Part shown: piece after piece, positions 30,996 to 38,817 of the stretch
Layout of the letters: every line of letters starts with the position of its first letter
Numbering within the stretch: the first letter of the stretch is position 1
Source of the DNA: Robiginitomaculum sp.
GTDB lineage: Bacteria > Pseudomonadota > Alphaproteobacteria > Caulobacterales > Maricaulaceae
Assembly (NCBI GenBank): GCA_016765135.1
Contig: JAESQN010000018.1
Span: forward strand, 1 to 43,770
Length of the DNA: 43,770 nucleotides
Reading direction: 5' to 3'
Translations under genes and position numbers: made by a program
Notes under the pieces: generated by a model
What the model saw: the letters and a program-made list of their open reading frames with translations, nothing else
Database searches by the model: none
What the model was told of the DNA's origin: nothing

Positions 30996-31820
30996 TTATG
31001 GTGCAGCTCTGCGAACGAAGCTTTCACACATGCTATGCATATGTGCAGCCCATTGTTTTGCTCTTGGGCCATCATCTGAGTATATAGTTGTGTGGTTACT
31101 AACTGACAAATAGAGTTGGCGTTCTGTATCTTTTTCACGAGCAAGAAAACTGACTGTTAAAAAATCCTCTACAGAGGCGTGTATCCAACGCAATATTTTT
31201 AATGTATTTTCATTTCCAAAAACAATAACTTTTCTGTCTGATTGTGTGGGTAGAATATATGCGTCAGAAGCTTGAAGTTTATATCCAATTTTTAATTCTG
31301 ATTTGAAAGGCAAGCCACTTAAGCCTGAACTTCCATCTTTCAAAGATAACATTGCTCTGGCTCCATCTCTATCATTGCAAGTGAAGTTTATGAAGCCAAT
31401 GCTATCTCGCTTCTTAACATCATCAGTTGATTTATACAGCGGCAAAAGCCATTCAGCTTCGAGGCTTGAAGTCGAAGGGCGGTCGTTTTTACTATCAATG
31501 TCAAGGTGGGAACTCACATGGTTAGTGGTATCACAGCTAACATACTTTTCTTTAGCTTCATGCTCAAATTTCCACCGTAAGCACCAACCTTTCTGATTGA
31601 TATCAAACTTCAACTGTTCAGCTAACTGGCAAGTAGGGTTGTTTTTCATATAACCATTTTCATATTTAGCCGCTTTGTATCCATCAATACAGCCCTTTAA
31701 CGCGACATCTTTTTTCTGGATTAGCTTTTGTATATCAACTGGTGGTTTTGCGAAGGCTATTGACGGTATCGTTAGAATTATGACCATGCTCGAAAGTGAC
31801 ATCATTTTGAAAAAATTCAT
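30996..31820 (-). CDS. Secreted protein of unknown function
   Basis: 274 residues from the ATG 31818-31820. A Sec signal peptide (about 1-22, SSMVIILTIPSIAFA-KPP) precedes a mature protein with several cysteines (KGCIDGYK, PTCQLAEQL, WCLRW, YVSCDTT, NFTCNDR, SMCESF). The N-part is helical; the C-part (about 120-250) looks beta-rich, with DSIGFINFTC, YKLQASDAYILPTQSDRKV and a late SVSNHTTIYSDDGPRAK. I do not recognise the family. It is divergent from the XRE gene (62-bp gap) and is probably cargo of the island that acts in the envelope. Confidence 0.6.
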   Translation of the reverse strand: MNFFKMMSLSSMVIILTIPSIAFAKPPVDIQKLIQKKDVALKGCIDGYKAAKYENGYMKNNPTCQLAEQLKFDINQKGWCLRWKFEHEAKEKYVSCDTTNHVSSHLDIDSKNDRPSTSSLEAEWLLPLYKSTDDVKKRDSIGFINFTCNDRDGARAMLSLKDGSSGLSGLPFKSELKIGYKLQASDAYILPTQSDRKVIVFGNENTLKILRWIHASVEDFLTVSFLAREKDTERQLYLSVSNHTTIYSDDGPRAKQWAAHMHSMCESFVRRAAP

Positions 31821-31882
31821 AAATTGCCGCCAAATTATTAATTTTAGACGATAATCGCCTACACGAATATCGTCTTTAATCC

Positions 31883-32134
31883 ATGGTTGCTTCCATGTCA
31901 ACGAAGCGCGAAATGATAAAAGGCAATATTTGTGGTTTCAACATCAGGGAGCTACGCAAGAAACTTGGTATGGCTCAGGTAGACTTGGCAGAAGCACTTA
32001 ATGTTGATTTTGGTTACGCATTTGACCAAAGTGATATTTCGGAAATTGAAAGGAAGTTTCGGGGCGTCAAAGATCATGAACTAAAGGCGTTGGCGTCTGT
32101 TTTAGAGACCACATCGGACAATCTTTTATCATAA
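31883..32134 (+). CDS. XRE-family helix-turn-helix regulator
   Basis: 83 residues. A lambda-repressor-like HTH: NIRELRKKLGMAQVDLAEAL (about 20-39), then DQSDISEIERKFRGV (recognition region about 48-62) and a closing helix LKALASVLETTSDNLL. It binds DNA as a dimer and probably controls the element; the many short repeats around it are candidate operators. The loop between the HTH helices (NVDFGYAFD) is longer than usual. Start uncertain: ATG codons at 31895 and 31913 are alternatives. Confidence 0.75.
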   Translation: MVASMSTKREMIKGNICGFNIRELRKKLGMAQVDLAEALNVDFGYAFDQSDISEIERKFRGVKDHELKALASVLETTSDNLLS

Positions 32135-32283
32135 CACAGAAGGTGCCCACCTTTTTATGGTGATTGCATTGTTTAATGGCCTAACTGTCAGCAACAGCGT
32201 CATTCAAAAAAATTTAATTTTTATTTTATACCCTCATTTGTGAATGAAGCTTCATTCCATAGCGGGCATAGAAATTGAAGTTT

Positions 32284-32742
32284 TTACTTTGCCACTATAA
32301 GCCTACAAGCGAGTTTTCTTTCTCCCCATCGCGTGGCAAAAGTATCTGAAACGATGAACCACCCTGAATTGATATTTGCCGCACCATGAAATTCACCCAT
32401 ACATGAACATTGACATTCATGTCCCTGAGCATTTTGACATGCGGGACAACATTTTTCCTGTTCACGATAAGGCTGTATCACGTAAAGGCTGCCTTCCCTT
32501 TGGACAAACTCGCGAACTAAATCATCAAACCAACTCTTCGGAACCTCCCAAAAGCTTCCCCGATAATCCCATTTTGGCCGAATGCGCCTATCACCCTTTA
32601 ACATAGTTTGCACTACGAAATTATGGGTTTGATGGTTAGCAATTCGGATGCGCAATTTTTCGCCTTTTCCATCGCGCCTAAGAATAACAGAAACTTTTCC
32701 ATTATTCCATAACGCGCGTATGCGTTTCTCGTCAGTCTCCAT
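32284..32742 (-). CDS. Zinc-ribbon-like protein of unknown function
   Basis: 152 residues. The first 90 residues form a beta-rich basic domain (RIRALWNNGKVSVILRRDGK, then LRIRIANHQTHNF). Then comes a cysteine cluster KCCPACQNAQGHECQCSCMG (about 97-116), four or more Cys followed by EFHG, which looks like a metal-binding knuckle. The C-terminus is DTFATRWGERKLACRLIV. I have seen this Cys-rich pattern in accessory proteins of mobile elements but know no function. Nucleic-acid binding is plausible. Confidence 0.55.
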   Translation of the reverse strand: METDEKRIRALWNNGKVSVILRRDGKGEKLRIRIANHQTHNFVVQTMLKGDRRIRPKWDYRGSFWEVPKSWFDDLVREFVQREGSLYVIQPYREQEKCCPACQNAQGHECQCSCMGEFHGAANINSGWFIVSDTFATRWGERKLACRLIVAK

Positions 32743-33116
32743 ATGTGATCACATGTTAAAATTTAGCACATGTATGTATGTAGCATTGTCCCTCAAATGT
32801 CACAATGGTTAAAGTGTGCAAAACACAGCTCACTTGTTTTGGATAATGCTTTTAGCCATACGTCTATTTTAAGACTCACTGAGAGTCATTTGGCTTTTCA
32901 ATAACCCAATGCACCAAAAAGTCAAAAAGACTCACCAGAAAGCATCTATGAGTCCTATAGCGACTATAGAGTGCCAGTTACAGTCCCAGTTTGGTCTTTA
33001 GCTTTTATTTTCGGTTCGTTTCTGTGGAAAGCGCCAAACCGAGAATATCATACTCGCCGTGTGACTGTGACTTTCGAGAGTTTAACTAGGCAAGTTTATC
33101 GTTTATCAATAATATT

Positions 33117-33426
33117 GAGTAACATTTGGCCTTTTTTGTACCCACTGTTTACGAGTTAAACTATTGAAACCATTAGGTAATATGCGTATTTAGGTGAGTA
33201 ACATTTGGGTATAAATCACTATTTTGTAATATATATTAAAGATAATAGTTATATATACTTCACGAAAACACAAAAAGAAGAAAAAAAGGTAGAGAAACAA
33301 TGTTACTCACCAAAAAGTCTTATAACCCTTTGAATTTATATATTAAAATGCCAAAAAACTGGGTATAAAAAAGGCCAAATGTTACTCACCCACTGGGTAT
33401 AAACACCAAACTTCGGTATACTTCAC
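33117..33426. repeat. Iteron-like repeat array in a 767-bp gene-free stretch
   Basis: Four GAGTAACATT boxes: plus at 33117 and 33196, minus at 33299-33308 and 33378-33387. The outer two extend to 28-bp inverted arms (33117-33144 and 33360-33387, 27 of 28 matching). GGGTATAAA occurs three times in the same direction (33207, 33361, 33395) and TATACTTCAC twice (33254, 33417). The DNA between is very AT-rich (33220-33300). This looks like an origin or excision/regulatory complex site of the element. Nothing coding seen from 32743 to 33509. Confidence 0.75.
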
Positions 33427-33509
33427 TTGCGCAATTCTTAACGGTGTTGGCCTAATCTTGACGTTTACTATTTTGCATGATTACCCGCTTGCCGTCATTA
33501 TCTCCAATA

Positions 33510-34730
33510 TCAAGATATTTTATCAAGCACCGCCACGGCTGCGGCTTTGTGATTTTCTGATAAATGGGCATATCTCAATGTCATTTCATATGAACTATGT
33601 CCAAGCAGCTCTCTTATTGTATTTAAATTCACGCCAGCCATTGCTAATTTCGAAGCAAAATGGTGTCTTAAGTCGTGCCAGCGAAAATTGGTAATTTTAG
33701 CTTGCTTGAGTATCAAATTCCAAGACTTCTTAACATCTGAAAATCTATTTCCTTGTTTGTTGGTGAAAACATAGCTTTGCGAGTTGCCGCATTGCAGTTT
33801 CCAATCAACCAATACCGTATATGCTTCTTCATTTAATGGAATATGCCGCGACTTTCGGCTTTTTGCATTGGTAGCCGTTACAGCTAGTTGGCGGAGGTCA
33901 ATATCTACATTGCGCCATTTAAGAGAAAACAACTCTCCTCTTCGTAAGCCTGTGTTTATTGACAAAATCACCATTGGCATAAGGTGATCAATATATAATT
34001 TGCAATCCATATTGTCGTACAATGGTTTGTGACGTTGCTCGCGCCATTTATTGGCTCTTGCCCTGCCCTGACGTTTAAGCACTTCACGAGCCGCTAGCGC
34101 GGCTCTTAATCTTTGCTCTTCATCAACCGATAAATAGCGAACGTTATTGTTTTTCACAGTTCTTATAAGTTTCATTTTTCGGAATGGGTGTTCATCAATA
34201 ATTCCCCATTCTTCGGCCTTTGTAAGCGAGGCTCTTAAATAAGCGAAACATCTATTGGCCGTTTGTGGCGAGTTTCCCCTAGCAATCTTTGCCACACGCC
34301 ATTTCTCCACTAACCTAGGGGTAATTTCATCTAACTTTGTGTTTGCAAACGCCACACAATCAACAGAAAGCTTCCGTTTTGTCTCTTTTGCTGATTTATG
34401 ATTTGCATCTACCCATGTGAAGTAATGTTCCTCTAAAAACTCTTTAAATGTATAGTTTTCCTTACTTCGTTTAACTTTTAGAGCGGGGTTTTCGCCTTGC
34501 TGGTAGGAAGCCAAAATATCTCTTGCCTGAACTCTTGCTGATTTTGCATCAAATACACTGTGATTACCAATTTTCACCCTCGCACCTCTACGATACTCAC
34601 AATAGTAAGTTTTTAGGCCGCTTGGTTGTACGCGAACTAAGAAACCTATTAGTTTGTCGTCTCGGATTTCATATGGTTTTATATTTGCTTGGGCTTTGTG
34701 TACGCTTGATTGTGTTAAGGTCGCTTTCAT
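33510..34730 (-). CDS. int: Tyrosine recombinase (phage-type integrase)
   Basis: 406 residues, intact. N-terminal arm-binding domain (DUF4102-like: LIGFLVRVQPSGLKTYYCEY, about 28-47), a SAM-like core-binding domain (about 95-190), and a catalytic domain with all key residues: Arg in NTGLRRGELFSL (about 268-279), Lys in AKSRKSRHIPL, HDLRHHFAS (His and Arg, about 353-361), and LLGHSSYEMTLRYAHL (His and the nucleophile Tyr, about 376-391). It inserts and excises the element at tRNA-Phe. The gene lies at the far end from the tRNA, next to attR, and reads inward. Confidence 0.95.
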   Translation of the reverse strand: MKATLTQSSVHKAQANIKPYEIRDDKLIGFLVRVQPSGLKTYYCEYRRGARVKIGNHSVFDAKSARVQARDILASYQQGENPALKVKRSKENYTFKEFLEEHYFTWVDANHKSAKETKRKLSVDCVAFANTKLDEITPRLVEKWRVAKIARGNSPQTANRCFAYLRASLTKAEEWGIIDEHPFRKMKLIRTVKNNNVRYLSVDEEQRLRAALAAREVLKRQGRARANKWREQRHKPLYDNMDCKLYIDHLMPMVILSINTGLRRGELFSLKWRNVDIDLRQLAVTATNAKSRKSRHIPLNEEAYTVLVDWKLQCGNSQSYVFTNKQGNRFSDVKKSWNLILKQAKITNFRWHDLRHHFASKLAMAGVNLNTIRELLGHSSYEMTLRYAHLSENHKAAAVAVLDKIS

Positions 34731-34744
34731 TGCATGTTCTTTCG

Positions 34745-34762
34745 TAAGTGCAATGTAAGTGC
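34745..34762. promoter_or_regulatory. Right arm repeats TAAGTGC x2, 11 bp apart
   Basis: TAAGTGC at 34745-34751 and 34756-34762, just upstream of the integrase start. The same pair lies at the left end (30742-30759), in the same orientation. Confidence 0.6.
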
Positions 34763-34829
34763 CAAATGGTAGCTTAGTTTAGCTATTTAACATCAAAAAC
34801 CCCACTAGAACTGGGCATTCTGTTGCTTT

Positions 34830-34895
34830 GCAACGGATTGAAAATCCGTGTGTCCCTAGTTCAAATCTAGGTGCGGCCACCATTTTTTACTTACA
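34830..34895 (+). repeat. attR: displaced 3' half of tRNA-Phe
   Basis: 66-bp copy of 30599-30665. Lacks the 5' half of the tRNA, so it is not a functional gene. The T stem reads CCTAG/CTAGG instead of CCTGG/CCAGG. Confidence 0.9.
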
Positions 34896-34956
34896 CTAAT
34901 TGTCCGTTTTTATATATAATTCCCAAACGTAAGTCCGGGCTAAGCGTTGACGTCAG

Positions 34957-35201
34957 GTACCTTCTTCGCGGTATTGCTCTATGAAGGTCGTCAAAGGTGG
35001 TCGATTTCGCGGTGGATTGATCCATGAACAATCCACGATCCATTTTGTTTTCCATGTTTTGTTTTCCATGTCACGCGCTCATGCTTGGGCGAGCTTTTTA
35101 GTAGGAAAAGACTGTGATTGTTGCGGCCATCCTGATCTGCGGATGACGGCTTGATGGTTGTTTCCTTTTTTGCGAATGGTTGCCATTTGGGCACTCTCCA
35201 T
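34957..35201 (-). pseudogene. Decayed tyrosine integrase, N-terminal fragment
   Basis: The reading frame from 35186 gives MATIRKKGNNHQAVIRRSGW, the classic start of phage integrases (MATIRKRG-x2-QA-x-VRRKG). After LAQA a TGA (35079-35081) stands where the family has Trp (A-W-ARDMENK follows in frame). Then a perfect tandem 14-bp duplication (35043-35056 and 35057-35070) shifts the frame; skipping one copy gives MDRGLFMDQST and TTFDDL, and after another shift IEQYREE. The fragment stops before the catalytic domain. Confidence 0.75.
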
Positions 35202-35210
35202 ATTTGAAGT

Positions 35211-35230
35211 GTGCCCAAATTGTGCCCGAG
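35211..35230. promoter_or_regulatory. Paired GTGCCC repeats, 11 bp apart, upstream of the dead integrase
   Basis: GTGCCC at 35211 and again at 35222. It stands just upstream of the integrase remnant, as the TAAGTGC pair stands upstream of the intact integrase. Read as a fossil arm site. Confidence 0.45.
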
Positions 35231-35338
35231 GACGATTACGCCGTTCCCCGCAAGGTGTTTTAAATATATCAGAGGGTCGACTTTGCGCTTGCAATCCCCA
35301 TGCTGCGGGGATAAATCACCGTCTACCTATATAGGTAA

Positions 35339-35413
35339 GGACGATTAGCTCAGCGGTAGAGCACTACATTGACATTGTAGGGGTCACTGGTTCAATCCCA
35401 GTATCGTCCACCA
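35339..35413 (+). tRNA. tRNA-Val (GAC)
   Basis: A complete cloverleaf: acceptor GGACGAT/ATCGTCC, D arm TAGCTCAGCGGTAGAGC, anticodon stem-loop CTACA-TTGACAT-TGTAG (anticodon GAC), T loop GGTTCAATCCC, and encoded CCA (35411-35413). Confidence 0.97.
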
Positions 35414-35752
35414 TTTTATTCCTCAAGTTTTAACAAAAATCCTGTATTCACAGACACTTGGTTGCAGTTGGGCGAGGTATCAAATCGGCGTGTATTTTCA
35501 TAACGTCGCTGTAAATCGCTAATTTAGGCTTCCAACTGTGCCCAGGCTGTGCCAGGGATTTATATTGTTAAATACCATGATTGGTTCAGTAGAGTGAAGT
35601 TTTGATCCTACCACAAGGTTGTGTCTTACCCCCTATCCGTGCTTGTACAGCTAGGTAGTGTACTCATAAACTTAAAGATTTAAATTCCCAATGTGAGATA
35701 GAATAAGGTCACCCGCGTGCTACTATTTCCGGGTTTGGAGAGGCAACTATTC
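35414..35752. other. 339-bp gene-free stretch behind tRNA-Val
   Basis: No gene seen. It contains a GTGCCC/GTGCCA pair, 11 bp apart (35538 and 35549), like those near the other integration sites, which suggests a lost or decayed element behind tRNA-Val. Otherwise nothing recognised. Confidence 0.55.
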
Positions 35753-36232
35753 CTACCCCATAACCTCATCACAACTGCCACCTCCGCCTTTAATGATAAA
35801 CCTGGATGTCCACCAATCAGTGTTTCTTGGGCCGCTTAGGCTCATGGCGCGGCGGTGGTAATTATAATAGCAGTCTTCGATTTTGAAGACAAAAAAGCAG
35901 TAAGTCCCGGTGAAAACTTTATTGCCGGGATATTTATAGCAAACTTTGTCGCCGCCGATAATGTTCCATATGCCTTGTTCTGACGGATGGCCCAGTTCTA
36001 TATAATCCGTGGTGCCGTCTTTGAAATGGTGTTCAGTAAACCGGAAATCTTTGATGCCGCCTGCGCTGTCTTTATATTCGGAAATGACGGTTTTATCTGT
36101 GAGCAAGGCCGTAAGGGCCGCACCTTTTATTTGCTCATAACCCGGCTTGGTGCCTGCATGTGCGGTTGGTGTCAAAAACACCGCCAAAAGCACGCCGAAA
36201 TATATCCACAGATATATAAAAGGGCGCCCCAT
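35753..36232 (-). CDS. Secreted Cys-rich protein, tandem paralogue 3
   Basis: 159 residues. The signal peptide ends at PTAHA-GTK (about 26). The mature domain carries the family pattern shared with the next two genes: DGTTDYIELG, KVCYKYPGNK, TYCFFVFK, DCYYNYH, the AMSLSGPRN block, and the ending GGGSCDE. Four Cys are conserved in all three copies and could form two disulfides in the periplasm. The start codon directly follows the stop of the upstream copy (TAGATG). Last gene of the three-gene cluster. No function known to me; a ligand-binding or lipocalin-like role is only a guess. Confidence 0.75.
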   Translation of the reverse strand: MGRPFIYLWIYFGVLLAVFLTPTAHAGTKPGYEQIKGAALTALLTDKTVISEYKDSAGGIKDFRFTEHHFKDGTTDYIELGHPSEQGIWNIIGGDKVCYKYPGNKVFTGTYCFFVFKIEDCYYNYHRRAMSLSGPRNTDWWTSRFIIKGGGGSCDEVMG

Positions 36233-36694
36233 CTAGCTGACCGGCTCGTCGCACGAACCGCCTGAGCCTTTGATAATCCACCGTGCGCCCCAGTCCTCGA
36301 AGCGGCGCGGGCCTTTCAGGCTCATGGCGTCTCTGGTATAGCTGTAATAACATGTGTCTTGTTTATAGACCCAAAAACACGAAATGCCTGTGTCCATATT
36401 GGGGTCGTTGGGGTATTTATAGCAGATTTTGTGTTTGCCCAGCGTGTACCAGACGCCCTTCGATTTGACCGGGCCTTCCTCGTAATCCGTGGTGCCGTCC
36501 GGGTGGTGCAATTCGCTGAAATTATAGGTTTTTGTCCGCTCGCGCATGAACCGGTATTCGCCGGTAATGGTATTGCCAGTCAGGAGTTGTTTTAATTGCT
36601 CGGCGGTGATGGGGGCATAATCTTTGTTGAGGGCGGTGGCGATTTGCGGGACAAACACCAACAAAGCTATCATAATGATTATTTTTCGTTTCAT
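36233..36694 (-). CDS. Secreted Cys-rich protein, tandem paralogue 2
   Basis: 153 residues with a signal peptide (MKRKIIIMIALLVFVPQIATA). Shared core: LLTGNTITGEYRF, PDGTTDYEEG, GVWYTLGKHKICYKYP, GISCFWVYK, DTCYYSYTRDAMSLKGPRR, and the end GSGGSCDEPVS. The GEY turn and the DGTTDY loop are the most conserved parts, which hints at the functional face. It lies 8 bp after the first copy and directly before the third, so the three form one operon. Divergence between copies is high, so the duplication is old. Confidence 0.75.
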   Translation of the reverse strand: MKRKIIIMIALLVFVPQIATALNKDYAPITAEQLKQLLTGNTITGEYRFMRERTKTYNFSELHHPDGTTDYEEGPVKSKGVWYTLGKHKICYKYPNDPNMDTGISCFWVYKQDTCYYSYTRDAMSLKGPRRFEDWGARWIIKGSGGSCDEPVS

Positions 36695-36702
36695 TGCGCG
36701 CC

Positions 36703-37185
36703 CTAACTTACTGGTTCATCGCACGTGCCGCCCGAACTTTTTCGGATGGCCCGCGATGACCATCTGTCCCAATTTCTCGGCCCGCGTAATGTCATATTGC
36801 GGGGCGCGAATTTGTAATAACACCCATCTGATTTGAAGACGAAGAAACAATAGGTCTGGGTGTAATATTGGCTTTTGGGGTATTTATAGCAGATTTTATC
36901 GTCCCCGATAATTTTCCAGCGACCGTCCTCGCTCTTGCGTCCTTCAATATAATCCGTAGTGCCGTCCTTAAAGTGAAATTCTGTGTAATTATAGGTGCGG
37001 GTGATGTCGCGGTACTCACGGTATTCACCGATCATCATGGTTTGGTTAAACACGAAGCGTAAATCATCGCCTTTCATCTGGACGGCACCAGCACTTTGGT
37101 TGGCATTACTATTGGCATGGGCATTAAAAGCCCCCGCTAACAGAACCAATGATAACCCTGCGACAATGTGTTTGATCTTGATCAC
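36703..37185 (-). CDS. Secreted Cys-rich protein, tandem paralogue 1
   Basis: 160 residues, first gene of the trio. A signal peptide (about 1-24, cleavage near NAHA-NSN) is followed by the shared domain: FNQTMMIGEYREY, KDGTTDYIEG, GRWKIIGDDKICYKYP, TYCFFVFKSDGCYYKF, MTLRGPRNWDRW, and SGGTCDEPVS. The same four Cys are present. It could be regulated as one transcript with the next two. Divergent from the small TM protein at 37250, with 64 bp between. Confidence 0.75.
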   Translation of the reverse strand: MIKIKHIVAGLSLVLLAGAFNAHANSNANQSAGAVQMKGDDLRFVFNQTMMIGEYREYRDITRTYNYTEFHFKDGTTDYIEGRKSEDGRWKIIGDDKICYKYPKSQYYTQTYCFFVFKSDGCYYKFAPRNMTLRGPRNWDRWSSRAIRKSSGGTCDEPVS

Positions 37186-37249
37186 ATCTGTTCTATATCA
37201 AGATAAACCAGACGCGGCAATTACCGTTTGCAGAAAAAAGGAAAATGTA

Positions 37250-37486
37250 ATGGCGCGGAAATATTCCCAGGCGGGTAAAGATGGGGCTGATAAAGACGGC
37301 AAGCGCGGATTTGAGCGCCCATCCGAAAGAATGTTCCGGCGTTCACGGGCGGCGGAAGACCGGCGGCGCAAATCACAAAACAAAGACGCCCGGTTTTTCA
37401 AAATCGTGTCGGGTGTTGCCACGGTCGGGATTTTTATCGTGCTTGTGATCATTGCTTTTATGACCAGGGTTTCTTACGGGGCTTGA
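37250..37486 (+). CDS. Small basic single-TM protein
   Basis: 78 residues from the ATG at 37250 (RBS AAGGAAA); the longer frame upstream overlaps the secreted-protein gene in antisense. A strongly basic, polar first part (about 1-48, many Lys and Arg) leads to one C-terminal membrane helix (about 52-70, VSGVATVGIFIVLVIIAF). It would sit in the inner membrane with its basic part in the cytoplasm. Function unknown. It lies upstream of asd, but 124 bp apart. Confidence 0.65.
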   Translation: MARKYSQAGKDGADKDGKRGFERPSERMFRRSRAAEDRRRKSQNKDARFFKIVSGVATVGIFIVLVIIAFMTRVSYGA

Positions 37487-37610
37487 TCATATCCTGTAGT
37501 GAGGAAACATCAGGGGCAGTGAGCATTTTCTGCTCTCGGTATTTGGGGCTTGCGTTCGTGATAATGGCTGGTTATGCGGTCACCCGCACATACAACAAGA
37601 AGGACGAAAA

Positions 37611-38630
37611 ATGGCACTGAAAATAGCCGTGGTCGGCGCAACAGGAAATGTCGGCACCGAAATGCTCAATATATTGGCCGAGAGCGATCTTGATGTCGGC
37701 GAAGTTTATGCCGTAGCTTCAAGGCGCTCTTTGGGCCGCGAGGTTAGTTATGGTGACCGGGATTTAAAATGCCTGGATATTGAACAATTTGATTTTGCCA
37801 GCATGGATATCGTACTGATGAGCGCGGGCGGAGATGTGTCGAAACAATGGTCGCCAAAAATTATCGCCGCAGGGGCCAAGGTTGTTATTGATAATTCGTC
37901 GGTTTGGCGCATGGACCCGGATGTGCCTTTAGTCGTACCAGAGGTCAACGCAGACGCGGTCGAGGGCTTTGCCAAAAAGGGGATTGTCGCCAATCCCAAT
38001 TGCTCAACCATTCAAATGGTGGTGGCCCTCAAACCTTTGCACGATGCGGCGACCATCAAACGTGTCGTGGTCTCCACTTACCAAAGCACGTCTGGCGGCG
38101 GGCGGGCAGCTATGGACGAGCTTTGGATCCAGACCAAAGGCATTTATGTCAATGACAGCCCTACACCCGAAATTTTCCCCAAGCAGATCGCCTTTAATGT
38201 TATTCCGCAAATTGATGTATTTATAGACGGCGGCGATACCAAGGAAGAATGGAAGATGAAGGCCGAGACCATGAAGATTTTGGACAGCGGGGTCAAAGTC
38301 ACGGCAACCTGTGTGCGCGTGCCTACGTTTATTGGCCATGCGGAAAGCTTAAACGTGGAATTTGTCCGCGAAATGACCGCCGACAAAGCCCGCAAAATCT
38401 TGCGCGAAAGCCCCGGCATTATGATCTATGACAAGCCGGAGGAAAAAGGCGGCTATATAACCCCGGTTGAAGCATCAGGCGAGTTTGCCACTTATGTGTC
38501 CAGGATCAGGGACGATAGCACTCAAGACAACACAATCAACATGTGGGTGGTCGCAGATAATCTACGCAAAGGCGCAGCCCTAAACGCGGTGCAAATCGCT
38601 GAGGTGATGGTGAATAAGGGTTTGGTTTAA
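37611..38630 (+). CDS. asd: Aspartate-semialdehyde dehydrogenase
   Basis: 339 residues, normal length. NADP-binding VGATGNVGTEML (about 8-19), the catalytic Cys in NPNCSTIQM (about 127-135), substrate-binding STSGGGRAAM (about 161-170), and the catalytic His in VPTFIGHAES (about 240-249). It reduces aspartyl phosphate to the semialdehyde in the cytoplasm, at the branch to lysine, diaminopimelate, threonine and methionine. RBS AAGGA. A weak inverted repeat (GGAAACC/GGTTTCC) follows the stop. The 187-bp gap to the next gene holds nothing else recognised. Confidence 0.96.
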   Translation: MALKIAVVGATGNVGTEMLNILAESDLDVGEVYAVASRRSLGREVSYGDRDLKCLDIEQFDFASMDIVLMSAGGDVSKQWSPKIIAAGAKVVIDNSSVWRMDPDVPLVVPEVNADAVEGFAKKGIVANPNCSTIQMVVALKPLHDAATIKRVVVSTYQSTSGGGRAAMDELWIQTKGIYVNDSPTPEIFPKQIAFNVIPQIDVFIDGGDTKEEWKMKAETMKILDSGVKVTATCVRVPTFIGHAESLNVEFVREMTADKARKILRESPGIMIYDKPEEKGGYITPVEASGEFATYVSRIRDDSTQDNTINMWVVADNLRKGAALNAVQIAEVMVNKGLV

Positions 38631-38817
38631 AGTATAAAACTATACCCAAAACACTTGGAAACCCGAATTTTATGGGGCAGGTTTCCCCTCCACTCGCATT
38701 ACCCTCACCTTGTTCCTCTCCCAAAAATATTTTCATTCATGTGATTGGCAGGATGGTTTTGGTGTGGTCATTGGGGGAGTTGGGTCATCCTTGTCCTGCC
38801 CTAATTGTCCACATAGC

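Larger units (their letters stand above)
30599..34895. mobile_element. 4.3-kb integrative element in tRNA-Phe
   Basis: Bounded by 67-bp and 66-bp direct repeats of the tRNA-Phe 3' half. It holds a tyrosine integrase, an XRE regulator, two unknown genes, paired integrase-arm-like repeats at both ends, and repeat-rich non-coding DNA. No replication, transfer or capsid gene is seen, so it is a minimal element, perhaps a phage satellite-like island that needs help to move. Confidence 0.85.

Noticed and set aside
30996-34730. tRNA-Phe island as a complete prophage
   Set aside because: Only integrase, a regulator and two unknown proteins; no replication, packaging, capsid, tail or lysis gene.
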